Below, piece after piece: positions 31,113 to 39,390 of a stretch of DNA of 64,000 bases (within the stretch, counting starts at the first letter, position 1; each line of letters opens with the position of its first letter). A program made the translations under genes and the position numbers. Source of the DNA: RGIG3077 sp964490175 (GTDB lineage Bacteria; Bacillota; Clostridia; Oscillospirales; Ruminococcaceae); assembly GCA_964490175.1 (NCBI GenBank), contig CAZBAI010000002.1, positions 34,732 through 98,731 of the forward strand. The letters are read 5' to 3'. Under the pieces are notes generated by a model. That model was not told where the DNA came from, did no database searches, and saw only the letters and a program-made list of their open reading frames with translations.

Positions 31113-32669
31113 TTACGGTTTGATTTTGTAGAATCCGGCAAAAAGCGCAGGGCAGGTGATTTTATTGCAATTTGATGTTGCACTGCCGTTAAAGCCGTAT
31201 ATATTTTCGCCGAGTTTTAAATCACATTCAAACGATACTTCGCTGTCGCTCGGATTGATTATTACAAGAATTTTTTCATCGTCAAGGCTTCGGGTATAAG
31301 CGAGAGGATATTTATTTTTCTCGGCATATACAAAATGAATAGCGCCTAAGCTTTGCAGTGCTTTGTGCGATTTGCGAATGCAAATGATACGCTTTATTTC
31401 GCTAAGCAGCGAATTTGAGTCGGACATTTGCGCCTTGACCGTTGGCATATTTGCAGCTTTATCGAGCGGTATATACAGTATATTTTCCGGCGCTGTACTA
31501 AAACCTGCATTTTGCGTGTCATCCCATTGCATGGGTGTGCGTGAGCCTGTTCGTCCGTATCCGCCCTCAACGGATTTAAGATTTTCGACATAATTCATTC
31601 CGATTTCATCGCCGTAATAGATGAACGGCGCACCCGGCATTGAAAGCAGAAAAGCAAAGGCGATTTTAAGTCTGTCACCTTTAATGTACCGTGCAAGCCT
31701 GTCCATATCGTGATTGCCCGAGGGTATGCAAATCAATCCTCGGTGCTCGGTCTTTTCATAGCTTTCAATATATTTTTTCACAAATTCGTACGCATCGCCA
31801 AAACCGCCGAAATACGGATTTTCACATCTGAAAAGGTCGTTGTAATGCGAAGGGCCGAAATGCAGGAGAAAGTCCATATGAAAACCTCCTGCAAGTGATT
31901 TGTCGGGTTCACCCCATTCCGAAACCATTGCCGCAAACGGAAACTCATCATCGAGAAATTTGCGCACATTTTGCCACAGCAAAACAGTGCCTTTGCCTTC
32001 TTCGTCATTCTTGACAAGTGAGCCTGCCATATCCACACGGAATCCGTCACAGCCCATTTTCAGCCAAAATCGCATAATATCTTTCATTGCTTCAAGCGTT
32101 GCCGCAGGTCCTTTTGCGTTCATCGGCTGCTGCCAGAATTTTTCGGGGTTCGGTTCATAAAAGCCGTAATTCAAGGCGGGTTGGTGCGAAAAAAAGTTTA
32201 CCGCACATGAGCCGTCACGCTCGGAAATTCCTCTTATACAGCCCATTTTCTGCGGTTCTTCCCAAATTGAATCCGTCCACACATAGCGGTCGGTAAATTC
32301 GTTGATTTCCGCTTTGGCTGATTCCTTAAACCAAGGGTGTTCAATCGAAGTGTGCCCGGGAACAAGGTCAAGCAAAATGTGCATTTTGCGTTTGTGAACC
32401 TCATCGAAAAGCCTTTTTGCATCGTTATTTGTGCCGTATCTTGCGGCGATACGGTAATAATCCGAAACGTCATACCCCGCATCGCCGAACGGTGATTCAA
32501 AGCAGGGATTGAGCCAAATTGCATTGCAGCCTATGCCGGATATATAATCAAGCTTTTCGATAATGCCTTGAATATCTCCTATGCCGTCGGCGTTTGAATC
32601 TTTAAACGACTGCGGATATACCTGATAAAAAATTGCGCTGTCAAGCCAGCTCGGTCTTTTTGTGCTCAT
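31113..32669 (-). CDS. GH13 alpha-glucosidase/alpha-amylase family enzyme
   Basis: A 518-residue cytoplasmic GH13 enzyme. It begins with the family barrel start SAIFYQVYPQSFKDSNADGIGD-type region (residues 11-33). Conserved regions are in order: DLVPGHTS (region I), CDGFRVDMAG with nucleophile D213, MVSEWGEP with acid/base E251, and SGNHDMDRLA with D321. The C-terminal beta domain starts about residue 440. The oligo-1,6-glucosidase subfamily usually shows a QPDLN motif; here the matching stretch is HQPALNYG. It is probably an alpha-glucosidase acting on short alpha-glucans or isomalto-oligosaccharides; a transglycosylating relative is possible. No transporter is adjacent. Confidence 0.92.
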   Translation of the reverse strand: MSTKRPSWLDSAIFYQVYPQSFKDSNADGIGDIQGIIEKLDYISGIGCNAIWLNPCFESPFGDAGYDVSDYYRIAARYGTNNDAKRLFDEVHKRKMHILLDLVPGHTSIEHPWFKESAKAEINEFTDRYVWTDSIWEEPQKMGCIRGISERDGSCAVNFFSHQPALNYGFYEPNPEKFWQQPMNAKGPAATLEAMKDIMRFWLKMGCDGFRVDMAGSLVKNDEEGKGTVLLWQNVRKFLDDEFPFAAMVSEWGEPDKSLAGGFHMDFLLHFGPSHYNDLFRCENPYFGGFGDAYEFVKKYIESYEKTEHRGLICIPSGNHDMDRLARYIKGDRLKIAFAFLLSMPGAPFIYYGDEIGMNYVENLKSVEGGYGRTGSRTPMQWDDTQNAGFSTAPENILYIPLDKAANMPTVKAQMSDSNSLLSEIKRIICIRKSHKALQSLGAIHFVYAEKNKYPLAYTRSLDDEKILVIINPSDSEVSFECDLKLGENIYGFNGSATSNCNKITCPALFAGFYKIKP

Positions 32670-32708
32670 AAAAATATTCTCCTCATTGTGTGATTTTTTG
32701 TCTGTATA

Positions 32709-33299
32709 TCAGGTCACCTCAAACTGCCTTTTTGATGACCTTAATTCAATAAATTTTGCGACCCAATATTTTGTGTATTCATAAAGATCGTCTAAGGTTA
32801 CTGCCGAATATCCTCTGCATGATTTAACATATTCGCAAAGCAATCCTTCCAAGAAAATCTGCAAATCAAGCTCAATATGGGTGCGTTCTATAATGCGGCG
32901 GTCATTGCAACACAGCTCAATCAGTTTGTTTGAAGCAATAGTCGTTAATTTTTTTGCGGCAAATAAAAAATCGTTTGATTTGCAAAGCAGCCTGTAGTTT
33001 TCATCGTTTTGCAGTATAAACTCAAATACAGAGTCGATAAAATGGTCGATATTCTGCGAAGAAACCAAACGTGCGCTGTCAAAAAACGTGTCAATCATTT
33101 CGTTTTCATAATCTTGTGCTACCGAATAAATATCGTCATAATGAGAATAAAATGAGCCTCGGCTGATATCGGCACGCTTGCAGAGTTCGCTGACCGAGAT
33201 TTTTCCCAGCTCCTTTTTTTCGGAAAGCATTTTGGCAAATTCTTTCTTTATAAGTGCACGTGTTTTTGCAGATGAACGGTTTAAATTCTGCGCTTTCAT
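32709..33299 (-). CDS. TetR/AcrR family transcriptional regulator
   Basis: A 196-residue repressor. The N-terminal helix-turn-helix is typical: TRALIKKEFAKMLSEKKELG, KISVSELCKRADISRGSFYSHYDDIY. The remaining helices form a ligand domain of the kind that detects small hydrophobic compounds. It is divergent from the ABC exporter genes, 166 bases away. Two exact 15-bp repeats in the intergenic region are likely operators, so it probably represses both itself and the exporter. Confidence 0.92.
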   Translation of the reverse strand: MKAQNLNRSSAKTRALIKKEFAKMLSEKKELGKISVSELCKRADISRGSFYSHYDDIYSVAQDYENEMIDTFFDSARLVSSQNIDHFIDSVFEFILQNDENYRLLCKSNDFLFAAKKLTTIASNKLIELCCNDRRIIERTHIELDLQIFLEGLLCEYVKSCRGYSAVTLDDLYEYTKYWVAKFIELRSSKRQFEVT

Positions 33300-33331
33300 A
33301 AAAATCTTCTCCTAAAAAATATATACAAATT

Positions 33332-33435
33332 GTTCAACACTGTTTAAATTTGAACAGTTGTAAAATCGCTGTACTTCTAATTCTCTCTATCTGATATTAT
33401 AATTCAACATAGTTCAAATGTCAACACTGTTTAAA
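33332..33435. promoter_or_regulatory. Divergent tetR/ABC control region
   Basis: TCAACACTGTTTAAA occurs exactly twice (33334-33348 and 33421-33435). The first copy is inside a dyad GTTCAA-N12-TTGAAC (33332-33355). On the minus strand a tetR promoter, TTGACA (33419-33424) and TATAAT (33396-33401) with 17 bases, overlaps the second copy. On the plus strand a TATAAT (33398-33403) lies opposite. These sites fit TetR autorepression and repression of the exporter. Confidence 0.68.
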
Positions 33436-33464
33436 AAATATATAGAGAGAGGAGCAAAAGACAT

Positions 33465-34430
33465 ATGGAGCAAAACGAAGCGATGTGCGCCAAAGCGCAG
33501 CATATTATCGAAACTTCACACCTGACCAAAGACTACGGTTTCGGCAGGGGAGTGTTTGATGTCAGCATTTATGTTGACAAAGGTGAGGTTTTCGGATTTT
33601 TAGGACCTAACGGTGCGGGAAAATCCACAACAATTCGCCATTTGATGGGGTTTTCAAAACCCGATTCGGGCAGTGCTGTGATTTTAGGTGAGCAGACCTT
33701 TAAAAATTATGACAAGGTATTAAACCGTGTGGGGTATATCCCCGGTGAAATTGCGCTTCCCGCAGGGCTTACCGGCTGGGAGTTTATCCGCATGATGCAA
33801 GATATGCAAAAAATTCACAATGAAGAAAAACTAAAAGAAATGTTGACGTTGTTTGAACTGGACAACAAAGTTCTTTGCGGCGAAACAAAGCGAATGAGCC
33901 TTGGCGTTAAACGCAAGCTTGCGATTGTTGCGGCATTTATGTCAGACCCGCAGGTGCTTATTCTCGATGAGCCTACCAGCGGACTTGACCCTGTAATGCA
34001 GGAGTGCTTTATACAATTTATTCACGCCGAAAAAGCACGTGGCAAGACAATTTTGCTTTCAAGCCATATTTTTTCGGAGATTGATTCGACTTGTGACCGC
34101 ATTGCCATCATTAAGGACGGAAAAATCGTATCTGAGTTTATATCAGCCGATTTAAAGCACGCTTCACGAAAATTTTATACGGTAGATTTTGCAAATGAAG
34201 CTTCAAGGCAAAAATTTAAAACCCAAAGCGCAAAGCTTGCATCGTGCAAAATCGGGGCAGAGCAGGGCAGTACTATTCAACTTTCCGTTGAAGATAAGGA
34301 TTTGAACGAATTGATTGAGTTGCTTTCAAGCCTTTCGGTTCGGTCATTTAGCAACAGAAAAGAAACTTTAGAGGATTATTTTATGAAGTTTTATAAGGAG
34401 GATAAGGATTTCGGAGGTGCATTGCAGTGA
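33465..34430 (+). CDS. ABC transporter ATP-binding protein (first of pair)
   Basis: A 321-residue ATPase subunit of an ABC-2 type exporter. Walker A is GPNGAGKST (about residues 47-55), the signature region is degenerate (RMSLGVKRKL instead of LSGGQ), and Walker B is VLILDEPTSGLD. A C-terminal extension of about 80 residues follows (KFYTVDFANEASRQKFK). It pairs with the next gene to form an asymmetric ATPase dimer. The start has GAGAGGAG upstream; the stop overlaps the next start by four bases. TetR control suggests a drug or cell-envelope stress exporter. Confidence 0.92.
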   Translation: MEQNEAMCAKAQHIIETSHLTKDYGFGRGVFDVSIYVDKGEVFGFLGPNGAGKSTTIRHLMGFSKPDSGSAVILGEQTFKNYDKVLNRVGYIPGEIALPAGLTGWEFIRMMQDMQKIHNEEKLKEMLTLFELDNKVLCGETKRMSLGVKRKLAIVAAFMSDPQVLILDEPTSGLDPVMQECFIQFIHAEKARGKTILLSSHIFSEIDSTCDRIAIIKDGKIVSEFISADLKHASRKFYTVDFANEASRQKFKTQSAKLASCKIGAEQGSTIQLSVEDKDLNELIELLSSLSVRSFSNRKETLEDYFMKFYKEDKDFGGALQ

Positions 34431-35326
34431 ATGTAATAGAGCTTTGCAATCTGACAAAGGATTATGGTAACGGACAGGGCGTTTTTGACCTGAATCTTGC
34501 TATTAAAAGCGGCGAAATGATAGGCTATGTCGGCACAAACGGCAGCGGCAAAACAACTACAATACGTCACATTATGGGATTTTTAAAGCCCACTTCGGGC
34601 AGTGTATGCGTAAACGGATTATCATCATGGGAACATTCAAGTGAGATTGTAAAGCAAATCGGTTATGTTCCCGGCGAAATTGCTTTCCCCGATTTGAAAA
34701 CAGGTATTGATTTTTTAAAGTGTCAGGCAGAATTTTTAAATCTTCGTGATATGTCATATGCCAATGAGCTGATAGAACAACTTCAGCTTGACCCGAGAGC
34801 TAATCTTAAGCGCATGAGCAAGGGCATGAAGCAAAAAACTGCGCTTGTTGCCGCTTTGATGAACGATTCGCCGATTATTATCCTCGATGAGCCGACTACC
34901 GGACTTGATCCGCTTATGCGTGCGACATTTCTTGATATTATAAAGCGTGAGCATCAAAAAGGCAAAACCGTGCTGATGAGCAGTCACAGCTTTGATGAGT
35001 TGGAAAAAACCTGTGATAAGGTTGCACTTATCAGCGACGGACATATTGTCGATGTTTGCGATATGAACGATATCAGAAACCGCCAAGTGAAAGATTTTAA
35101 AATCGAGTTTTATACACAGCGGGATTATGTTCGGTTTTTGGACGAAAATTATGAAAAAATACGCTTGCAGGAGCAGTATAATCAGGCAACGGTGCGCATT
35201 GATGCCGACATGACGGCACGGCTTTTGAGCGTTTTGAAATCATATAATGTCAAGTTCATTTCCGAGCTGCCTTTTACGTTGGAAATGCATTTTAAAAATA
35301 TATTATTTGAACAAAAGAAAGGTTAA
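34427..35326 (+). CDS. ABC transporter ATP-binding protein (second of pair)
   Basis: A 299-residue ATPase subunit, homologous to the preceding one. Walker A is GTNGSGKTT, the signature is degenerate (RMSKGMKQKT), and Walker B is IIILDEPTTGLD followed by SSHSFDELEKTCDKV with the switch His. The C-terminal extension is shorter. It is translationally coupled to the first ATPase and 13 bases before the permease, so the three genes form one exporter. The substrate is not predictable. Confidence 0.92.
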   Translation: MNVIELCNLTKDYGNGQGVFDLNLAIKSGEMIGYVGTNGSGKTTTIRHIMGFLKPTSGSVCVNGLSSWEHSSEIVKQIGYVPGEIAFPDLKTGIDFLKCQAEFLNLRDMSYANELIEQLQLDPRANLKRMSKGMKQKTALVAALMNDSPIIILDEPTTGLDPLMRATFLDIIKREHQKGKTVLMSSHSFDELEKTCDKVALISDGHIVDVCDMNDIRNRQVKDFKIEFYTQRDYVRFLDENYEKIRLQEQYNQATVRIDADMTARLLSVLKSYNVKFISELPFTLEMHFKNILFEQKKG

Positions 35327-35339
35327 AAGGTGAAGAACA

Positions 35340-37145
35340 ATGTTCAGTAAGGCTTTATTTAAGCAATCATGCAAAGCCAACGGTACAATGTGGGGAGTAA
35401 TTACCTTTGCCGTTTGCTTTATGCTTGCCTGTGTTATGCTGATTTCCGGCAACGGAAACATCGGCATGGTGAGAAATTCGATTGAGGATACAATAATCAT
35501 TAAAGAAACAGATGCGCAACTTGAAGAAAAAGCTATTTCGTATTATGCAAATGCCGAAGAGGGTTTGGCGGAGTTCGACGGTTTGTTTTCGGCAAATGCC
35601 GCCGATACGCTTTCTTATCTGACGTGGTGCTCACAAATGCCAAGCAGTGCCGATTTTGCGGATATAGAGAGCTATGCCGCCGCAACCGATATCTGGACGA
35701 ATGCCGCACCGACAATGCAAACGCAGGCAGGCAAAGCGTTTTCGGATTCGTTAAACGAATGGCTTGACAATGCCCCGAAATCGGAGGATTTTGCATCTCA
35801 AGAGAGTTACAGCGCCGCCGCACAGTCTTGGTTAGAGCTTGCGCCTACGCAGCAAGACGCCGTTGCAACAGCGTATTCATATGCTTGCGATGAGCTTTCG
35901 GATTATCTTGCAAATTGTGCATCAAAAGTCGGCTATGCCGAAGATTCAACACAGGCTAATGAAATTTTGGGCACTGTTATGTATACGCTAAACCCAAACG
36001 GCACATTTGATGATTTTTATGAAAAAAACGGCGAACAGCCGCTTGATGAGTATGATTATATTTCGCTGATTACTCATATTGCCGATGGTGACATCGAAAC
36101 CTACCTTAACGGCAGTGAACGTGATTCATACCGTCAATCAAGGGCGGCAGACGGCGCTTCGATTTTTCTTGCCGCCAATGTGACTGACGAAGAAGTTATT
36201 GAAGCAATGCTTGAAGCGCTTGACGATTATGGCGTAACAAGAGAAAAATACGATTCGTTCGGATATACATATGACCATGTTAAGCATATGGCAAACACCG
36301 CCGTTGTTACATATCAAGGCAGGCTTGAATATGAGCTTTCACTTATTGATGAGCAATATAAGACAGACGACCTTGAGAATAATGAAGAGTATATCAATGC
36401 GATGACCGAGAAAAAGGCCGAGCTTAAAAGCGATATATCCGCAAGTTTTCTTTCCACCTTGCCGAGTGAGGTTTCCGAGGCGCTTGACGAAATCGGTCAG
36501 GCTGACCTTTATACCTTGATTGTCGGTTCGATTTTTTATAAATTAGCCGGTTTGCTTTTGCCGATAATTTATATGATAATGGCTTCAAATAACCTGATTG
36601 CCGGTCAGGTAGACAGCGGCTCAATGGCGTACGTGCTTTCTACCTCGACCAAAAGAAGCACAGTTGTGTTCACACAGGCTATCTATCTTTTAGGGTCGTT
36701 GTTTGCAATGTTTTCGCTTACAACGATTACCGGCTGCATATGCTTGCGCCTTGTCACGCAAGAGGTTGAACTGACATACACCAAACTGATTTTGCTTAAT
36801 GTCGGCGCATTTCTTGTGCTCGTCGCACTCTCGGGGCTTTGCTTTTTCACTTCGTGCGTATTCGACCGCAGCAAACGTTCAATGGCAATCGGCGGCGGAC
36901 TTTCGATTTTTGCGCTTGTTGCCGCAATGCTCGGATTATTCGGCAGCCCTGTAATTCCCTCGGTTGTACGTCTTGAAGCATTAAATAACTTTAATTTTGC
37001 AACAATTATTTCTTTGTTTGATGTAATTTCGATTATCGACGGCACAAACACATTTATTATTAAATTCATCATTTTGGGAATATCGGGTATTATCGGATAT
37101 ATAGCCGGTTCTCTATGTTTTGTAAAAAAAGATTTGCCGCTGTAA
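35340..37145 (+). CDS. ABC-2 type permease with large extracytoplasmic domain
   Basis: A 601-residue membrane protein. The first helix (residues 18-38, WGVITFAVCFMLACVMLIS) is followed by about 340 soluble residues, rich in Ala, Ser, Asp and Glu, with two related stretches (CSQMPSSADFADIESYAAAT and DNAPKSEDFASQESYSAAAQ) that look like an internal repeat. The C-terminal part has five more helices, for example ILLNVGAFLVLVALSGLCFF and FIILGISGIIGYIAGSLCFV. This is the layout of ABC-2 exporters with a big external domain. It works with the two ATPases upstream. Efflux of a drug, peptide or lipid-linked compound is possible. Confidence 0.87.
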   Translation: MFSKALFKQSCKANGTMWGVITFAVCFMLACVMLISGNGNIGMVRNSIEDTIIIKETDAQLEEKAISYYANAEEGLAEFDGLFSANAADTLSYLTWCSQMPSSADFADIESYAAATDIWTNAAPTMQTQAGKAFSDSLNEWLDNAPKSEDFASQESYSAAAQSWLELAPTQQDAVATAYSYACDELSDYLANCASKVGYAEDSTQANEILGTVMYTLNPNGTFDDFYEKNGEQPLDEYDYISLITHIADGDIETYLNGSERDSYRQSRAADGASIFLAANVTDEEVIEAMLEALDDYGVTREKYDSFGYTYDHVKHMANTAVVTYQGRLEYELSLIDEQYKTDDLENNEEYINAMTEKKAELKSDISASFLSTLPSEVSEALDEIGQADLYTLIVGSIFYKLAGLLLPIIYMIMASNNLIAGQVDSGSMAYVLSTSTKRSTVVFTQAIYLLGSLFAMFSLTTITGCICLRLVTQEVELTYTKLILLNVGAFLVLVALSGLCFFTSCVFDRSKRSMAIGGGLSIFALVAAMLGLFGSPVIPSVVRLEALNNFNFATIISLFDVISIIDGTNTFIIKFIILGISGIIGYIAGSLCFVKKDLPL

Positions 37146-37177
37146 AATCTTTGGTTTACAATACGGTGATAATGCAA

Positions 37178-37216
37178 AAAACGGGCACTTACTGTTTTCG
37201 GTAAGTGCCCTTAGCT
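37178..37216. terminator. Bidirectional terminator
   Basis: A 10-bp perfect stem (GGGCACTTAC 37183-37192 with GTAAGTGCCC 37201-37210). The T-run is strongest on the minus strand, where it would end the transhydrogenase operon. Confidence 0.75.
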
Positions 37217-37321
37217 TTTAAACTGTATGTTGATACTGTGTGATTTGATATTTTGGGGCGCCGCAATAGGTGCAAAAGCTCTGTGCCTGCGTACATCGTT
37301 CCGATGAAGTTAAATGAATCG

Positions 37322-39379
37322 TCAACAATCGACAAGCTTTAGTGCTCCGGTAGGGCAAGCTTCAAAGCATTTTTTGCAATCTTTGCAAGCCGAAATAACC
37401 TCATCGTTGTCAAATTCGGGTTTAATAACCGTATTAAAGCCTCTGCCGACCAGTCCGAGAATGCCTTTTTTAGCGTCTTCGTCGCAAATTCTGACGCAAA
37501 GTCCGCAGAGAATGCATTTTCCGGGGTTGCGTTCGATAACTTTAAGCCGCCGTTCAACAGAACCTATGTTTTTGATGCCGTCAAGTCTTTTCGGGTTGAT
37601 ATCATGCATATCGGCATATTTGATGAGCTTGCAATCTTTGTAATCAAAACAGCCGCATTTTAGACAGCGTGCAGCTTCGGAGCGCACGGCTTGCTCATCA
37701 TCAAATCCGAGATTTATTTCATCAAAATCATTTTTGCGGATATGAGATGAGCGCAGCGGCATTTTTATGCGCATTTTCTTTTCTTTAGCGCTAAAGTCGA
37801 TATCCGAAAGGCGCCGCTGCGAAACAAAATGTGTTTTGCACGGCTTGATATCGCCGCACAAAAAGCTGTGCACAACCTCGGCGCATTTGTTTGCCTCGCC
37901 GATTGCGGCAATTGCAATTGAAGCGCCTTTGTTAGTTGCGTCGCCAATGGCAAAAACCTTTTCGTCATTGGTGAGAAATGTCGTTTCGTCCGCAAGAATT
38001 GTGCCTTTTTTTGTCTTGCCGATACTTTCAAATCCGCTCGGTTCAATCGTTTGACCGATTGCCATGATTACCGTATCGACATCAAGATATTCAAATTCGC
38101 CGTCAATTGCAACAGGTGAGCGACGTCCGCTTGCATCAGGTTCGCCAAGCTGCATTTTTGCAAGTTTTATTTGCGAAACATTGCCGTTTTCGCCGATGAT
38201 TTCTTCGGGATTTGTTAAAAACTTAAACTCAACGCCTTCTTCTATTGCCTCGGAAATTTCAATGTCCTCGGCGGGCATTTCGTTTCTTGTTCGCCTGTAA
38301 ATTACATAAACCTTGTCGGCATTGCAGCGAACAGCACTTCTGCAAGCGTCCATTGCGGTGTTTCCGCCGCCGCATACGGCAACTTTTTTGCCGCGCAAAT
38401 CAGCGATTTGAGCCATCCCCGATATGGGCGCAAGAAAGTCGATTCCGCCGATAACTCCGTTTAAATCCTCACCCTTAACGTGCATCGACATACTTTTCCA
38501 TGCGCCTGATGCTATGATAACCGCATCGGATTGCGCTTTGATTTCGTCTAACTCTATATCAACACCGATTTTGCAATTGTTTATAAATTCGATTCCGTAA
38601 AGCTCAATTTCGGCAATTTCCCTATCAAGAACATTTTTAGGCAACCTGTATGCGGGAATGCCGTAGCGAAGCATGCCGCCCATTTTCGGCATCATGTCGT
38701 AAACCTTAACGCCATGTCCTTTTAAAGCAAGAAAATACGCCGCAGTAAGTCCTGCCGGACCGCCCCCGATAACGGCAACTTTTTTTCCCGTGTCGGCATT
38801 TGCGATTGCCCTGTATGTGTCTGACTTTAAATCCATATCGGCGGCATATGCTTTAAGCTTCGCTATCGAGAGCGACTGCTCAACATATTGTCGGCGGCAG
38901 TTTTGCTCACATGGGTGCGGACATACTCTGCCGATTGAAGCCGGCAACGGAAGCTTTTCTTTAATGGTTTTTACAGCGCCGTGATAATCTCCGTTTGCGA
39001 TTTGCTCAATATATTTTTGACAATCGGTTTGTGCGGGGCAATTTAGCCTGCACGGACCTATGCAGTCACCGTCATGGTCGCTCATAATCAGCTCCAAAGC
39101 GATTTTTCTTGCGTTAGCTGCACGTTCGGTGTCGCTTGAAACGACATATCCGTTCATTGCCTTTGCAGAGCACGCACGCATAAGTTTCGGCAGCGCCTTG
39201 CCGTTTCCGTCATCAAGAATTTCAACGGCGCACAAACCGCACGCACCGTACGGCTCTACGCTTTCATTGTTGCAAAGGTTGGGAATTTCAATGCCGTTAT
39301 CCAGCGCGGCTTTTAGAATTGAATCACCCTCAAAGCATTGGCATTGCCTGCCGTTTATAGTTAATTCGATTTTATTCAT
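37322..39379 (-). CDS. Stn-type transhydrogenase flavoprotein (GltD/NfnB-like with Fe-S domains)
   Basis: A 685-residue flavo-iron-sulfur protein. Residues 1-75 form a 2Fe-2S ferredoxin-like domain (NLCNNESVEPYGACGLCAVE, MRACSAKA). Residues 90-170 carry the Cys motifs of GltD/NfnB (CIGPCRLNCPAQTDC, CPHPCEQNC). Residues 195-540 are the FAD/NADP(H) part: VAVIGGGPAGLTAAYFLA, KMGGMLRYGIPAYRLPK, VAVCGGGNTAMDACRSA. The C-terminus has two 4Fe-4S sites (CILCGLCVRICDEDAKKG, CKDCKKCFEACPTGAL). Together with NuoE- and NuoF-like subunits this matches the Stn electron-bifurcating NADH:ferredoxin:NADP transhydrogenase. The ATG at 39379 is 11 bases after the previous stop. Confidence 0.87.
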   Translation of the reverse strand: MNKIELTINGRQCQCFEGDSILKAALDNGIEIPNLCNNESVEPYGACGLCAVEILDDGNGKALPKLMRACSAKAMNGYVVSSDTERAANARKIALELIMSDHDGDCIGPCRLNCPAQTDCQKYIEQIANGDYHGAVKTIKEKLPLPASIGRVCPHPCEQNCRRQYVEQSLSIAKLKAYAADMDLKSDTYRAIANADTGKKVAVIGGGPAGLTAAYFLALKGHGVKVYDMMPKMGGMLRYGIPAYRLPKNVLDREIAEIELYGIEFINNCKIGVDIELDEIKAQSDAVIIASGAWKSMSMHVKGEDLNGVIGGIDFLAPISGMAQIADLRGKKVAVCGGGNTAMDACRSAVRCNADKVYVIYRRTRNEMPAEDIEISEAIEEGVEFKFLTNPEEIIGENGNVSQIKLAKMQLGEPDASGRRSPVAIDGEFEYLDVDTVIMAIGQTIEPSGFESIGKTKKGTILADETTFLTNDEKVFAIGDATNKGASIAIAAIGEANKCAEVVHSFLCGDIKPCKTHFVSQRRLSDIDFSAKEKKMRIKMPLRSSHIRKNDFDEINLGFDDEQAVRSEAARCLKCGCFDYKDCKLIKYADMHDINPKRLDGIKNIGSVERRLKVIERNPGKCILCGLCVRICDEDAKKGILGLVGRGFNTVIKPEFDNDEVISACKDCKKCFEACPTGALKLVDC

Positions 39380-39390
39380 AATATTTAACC

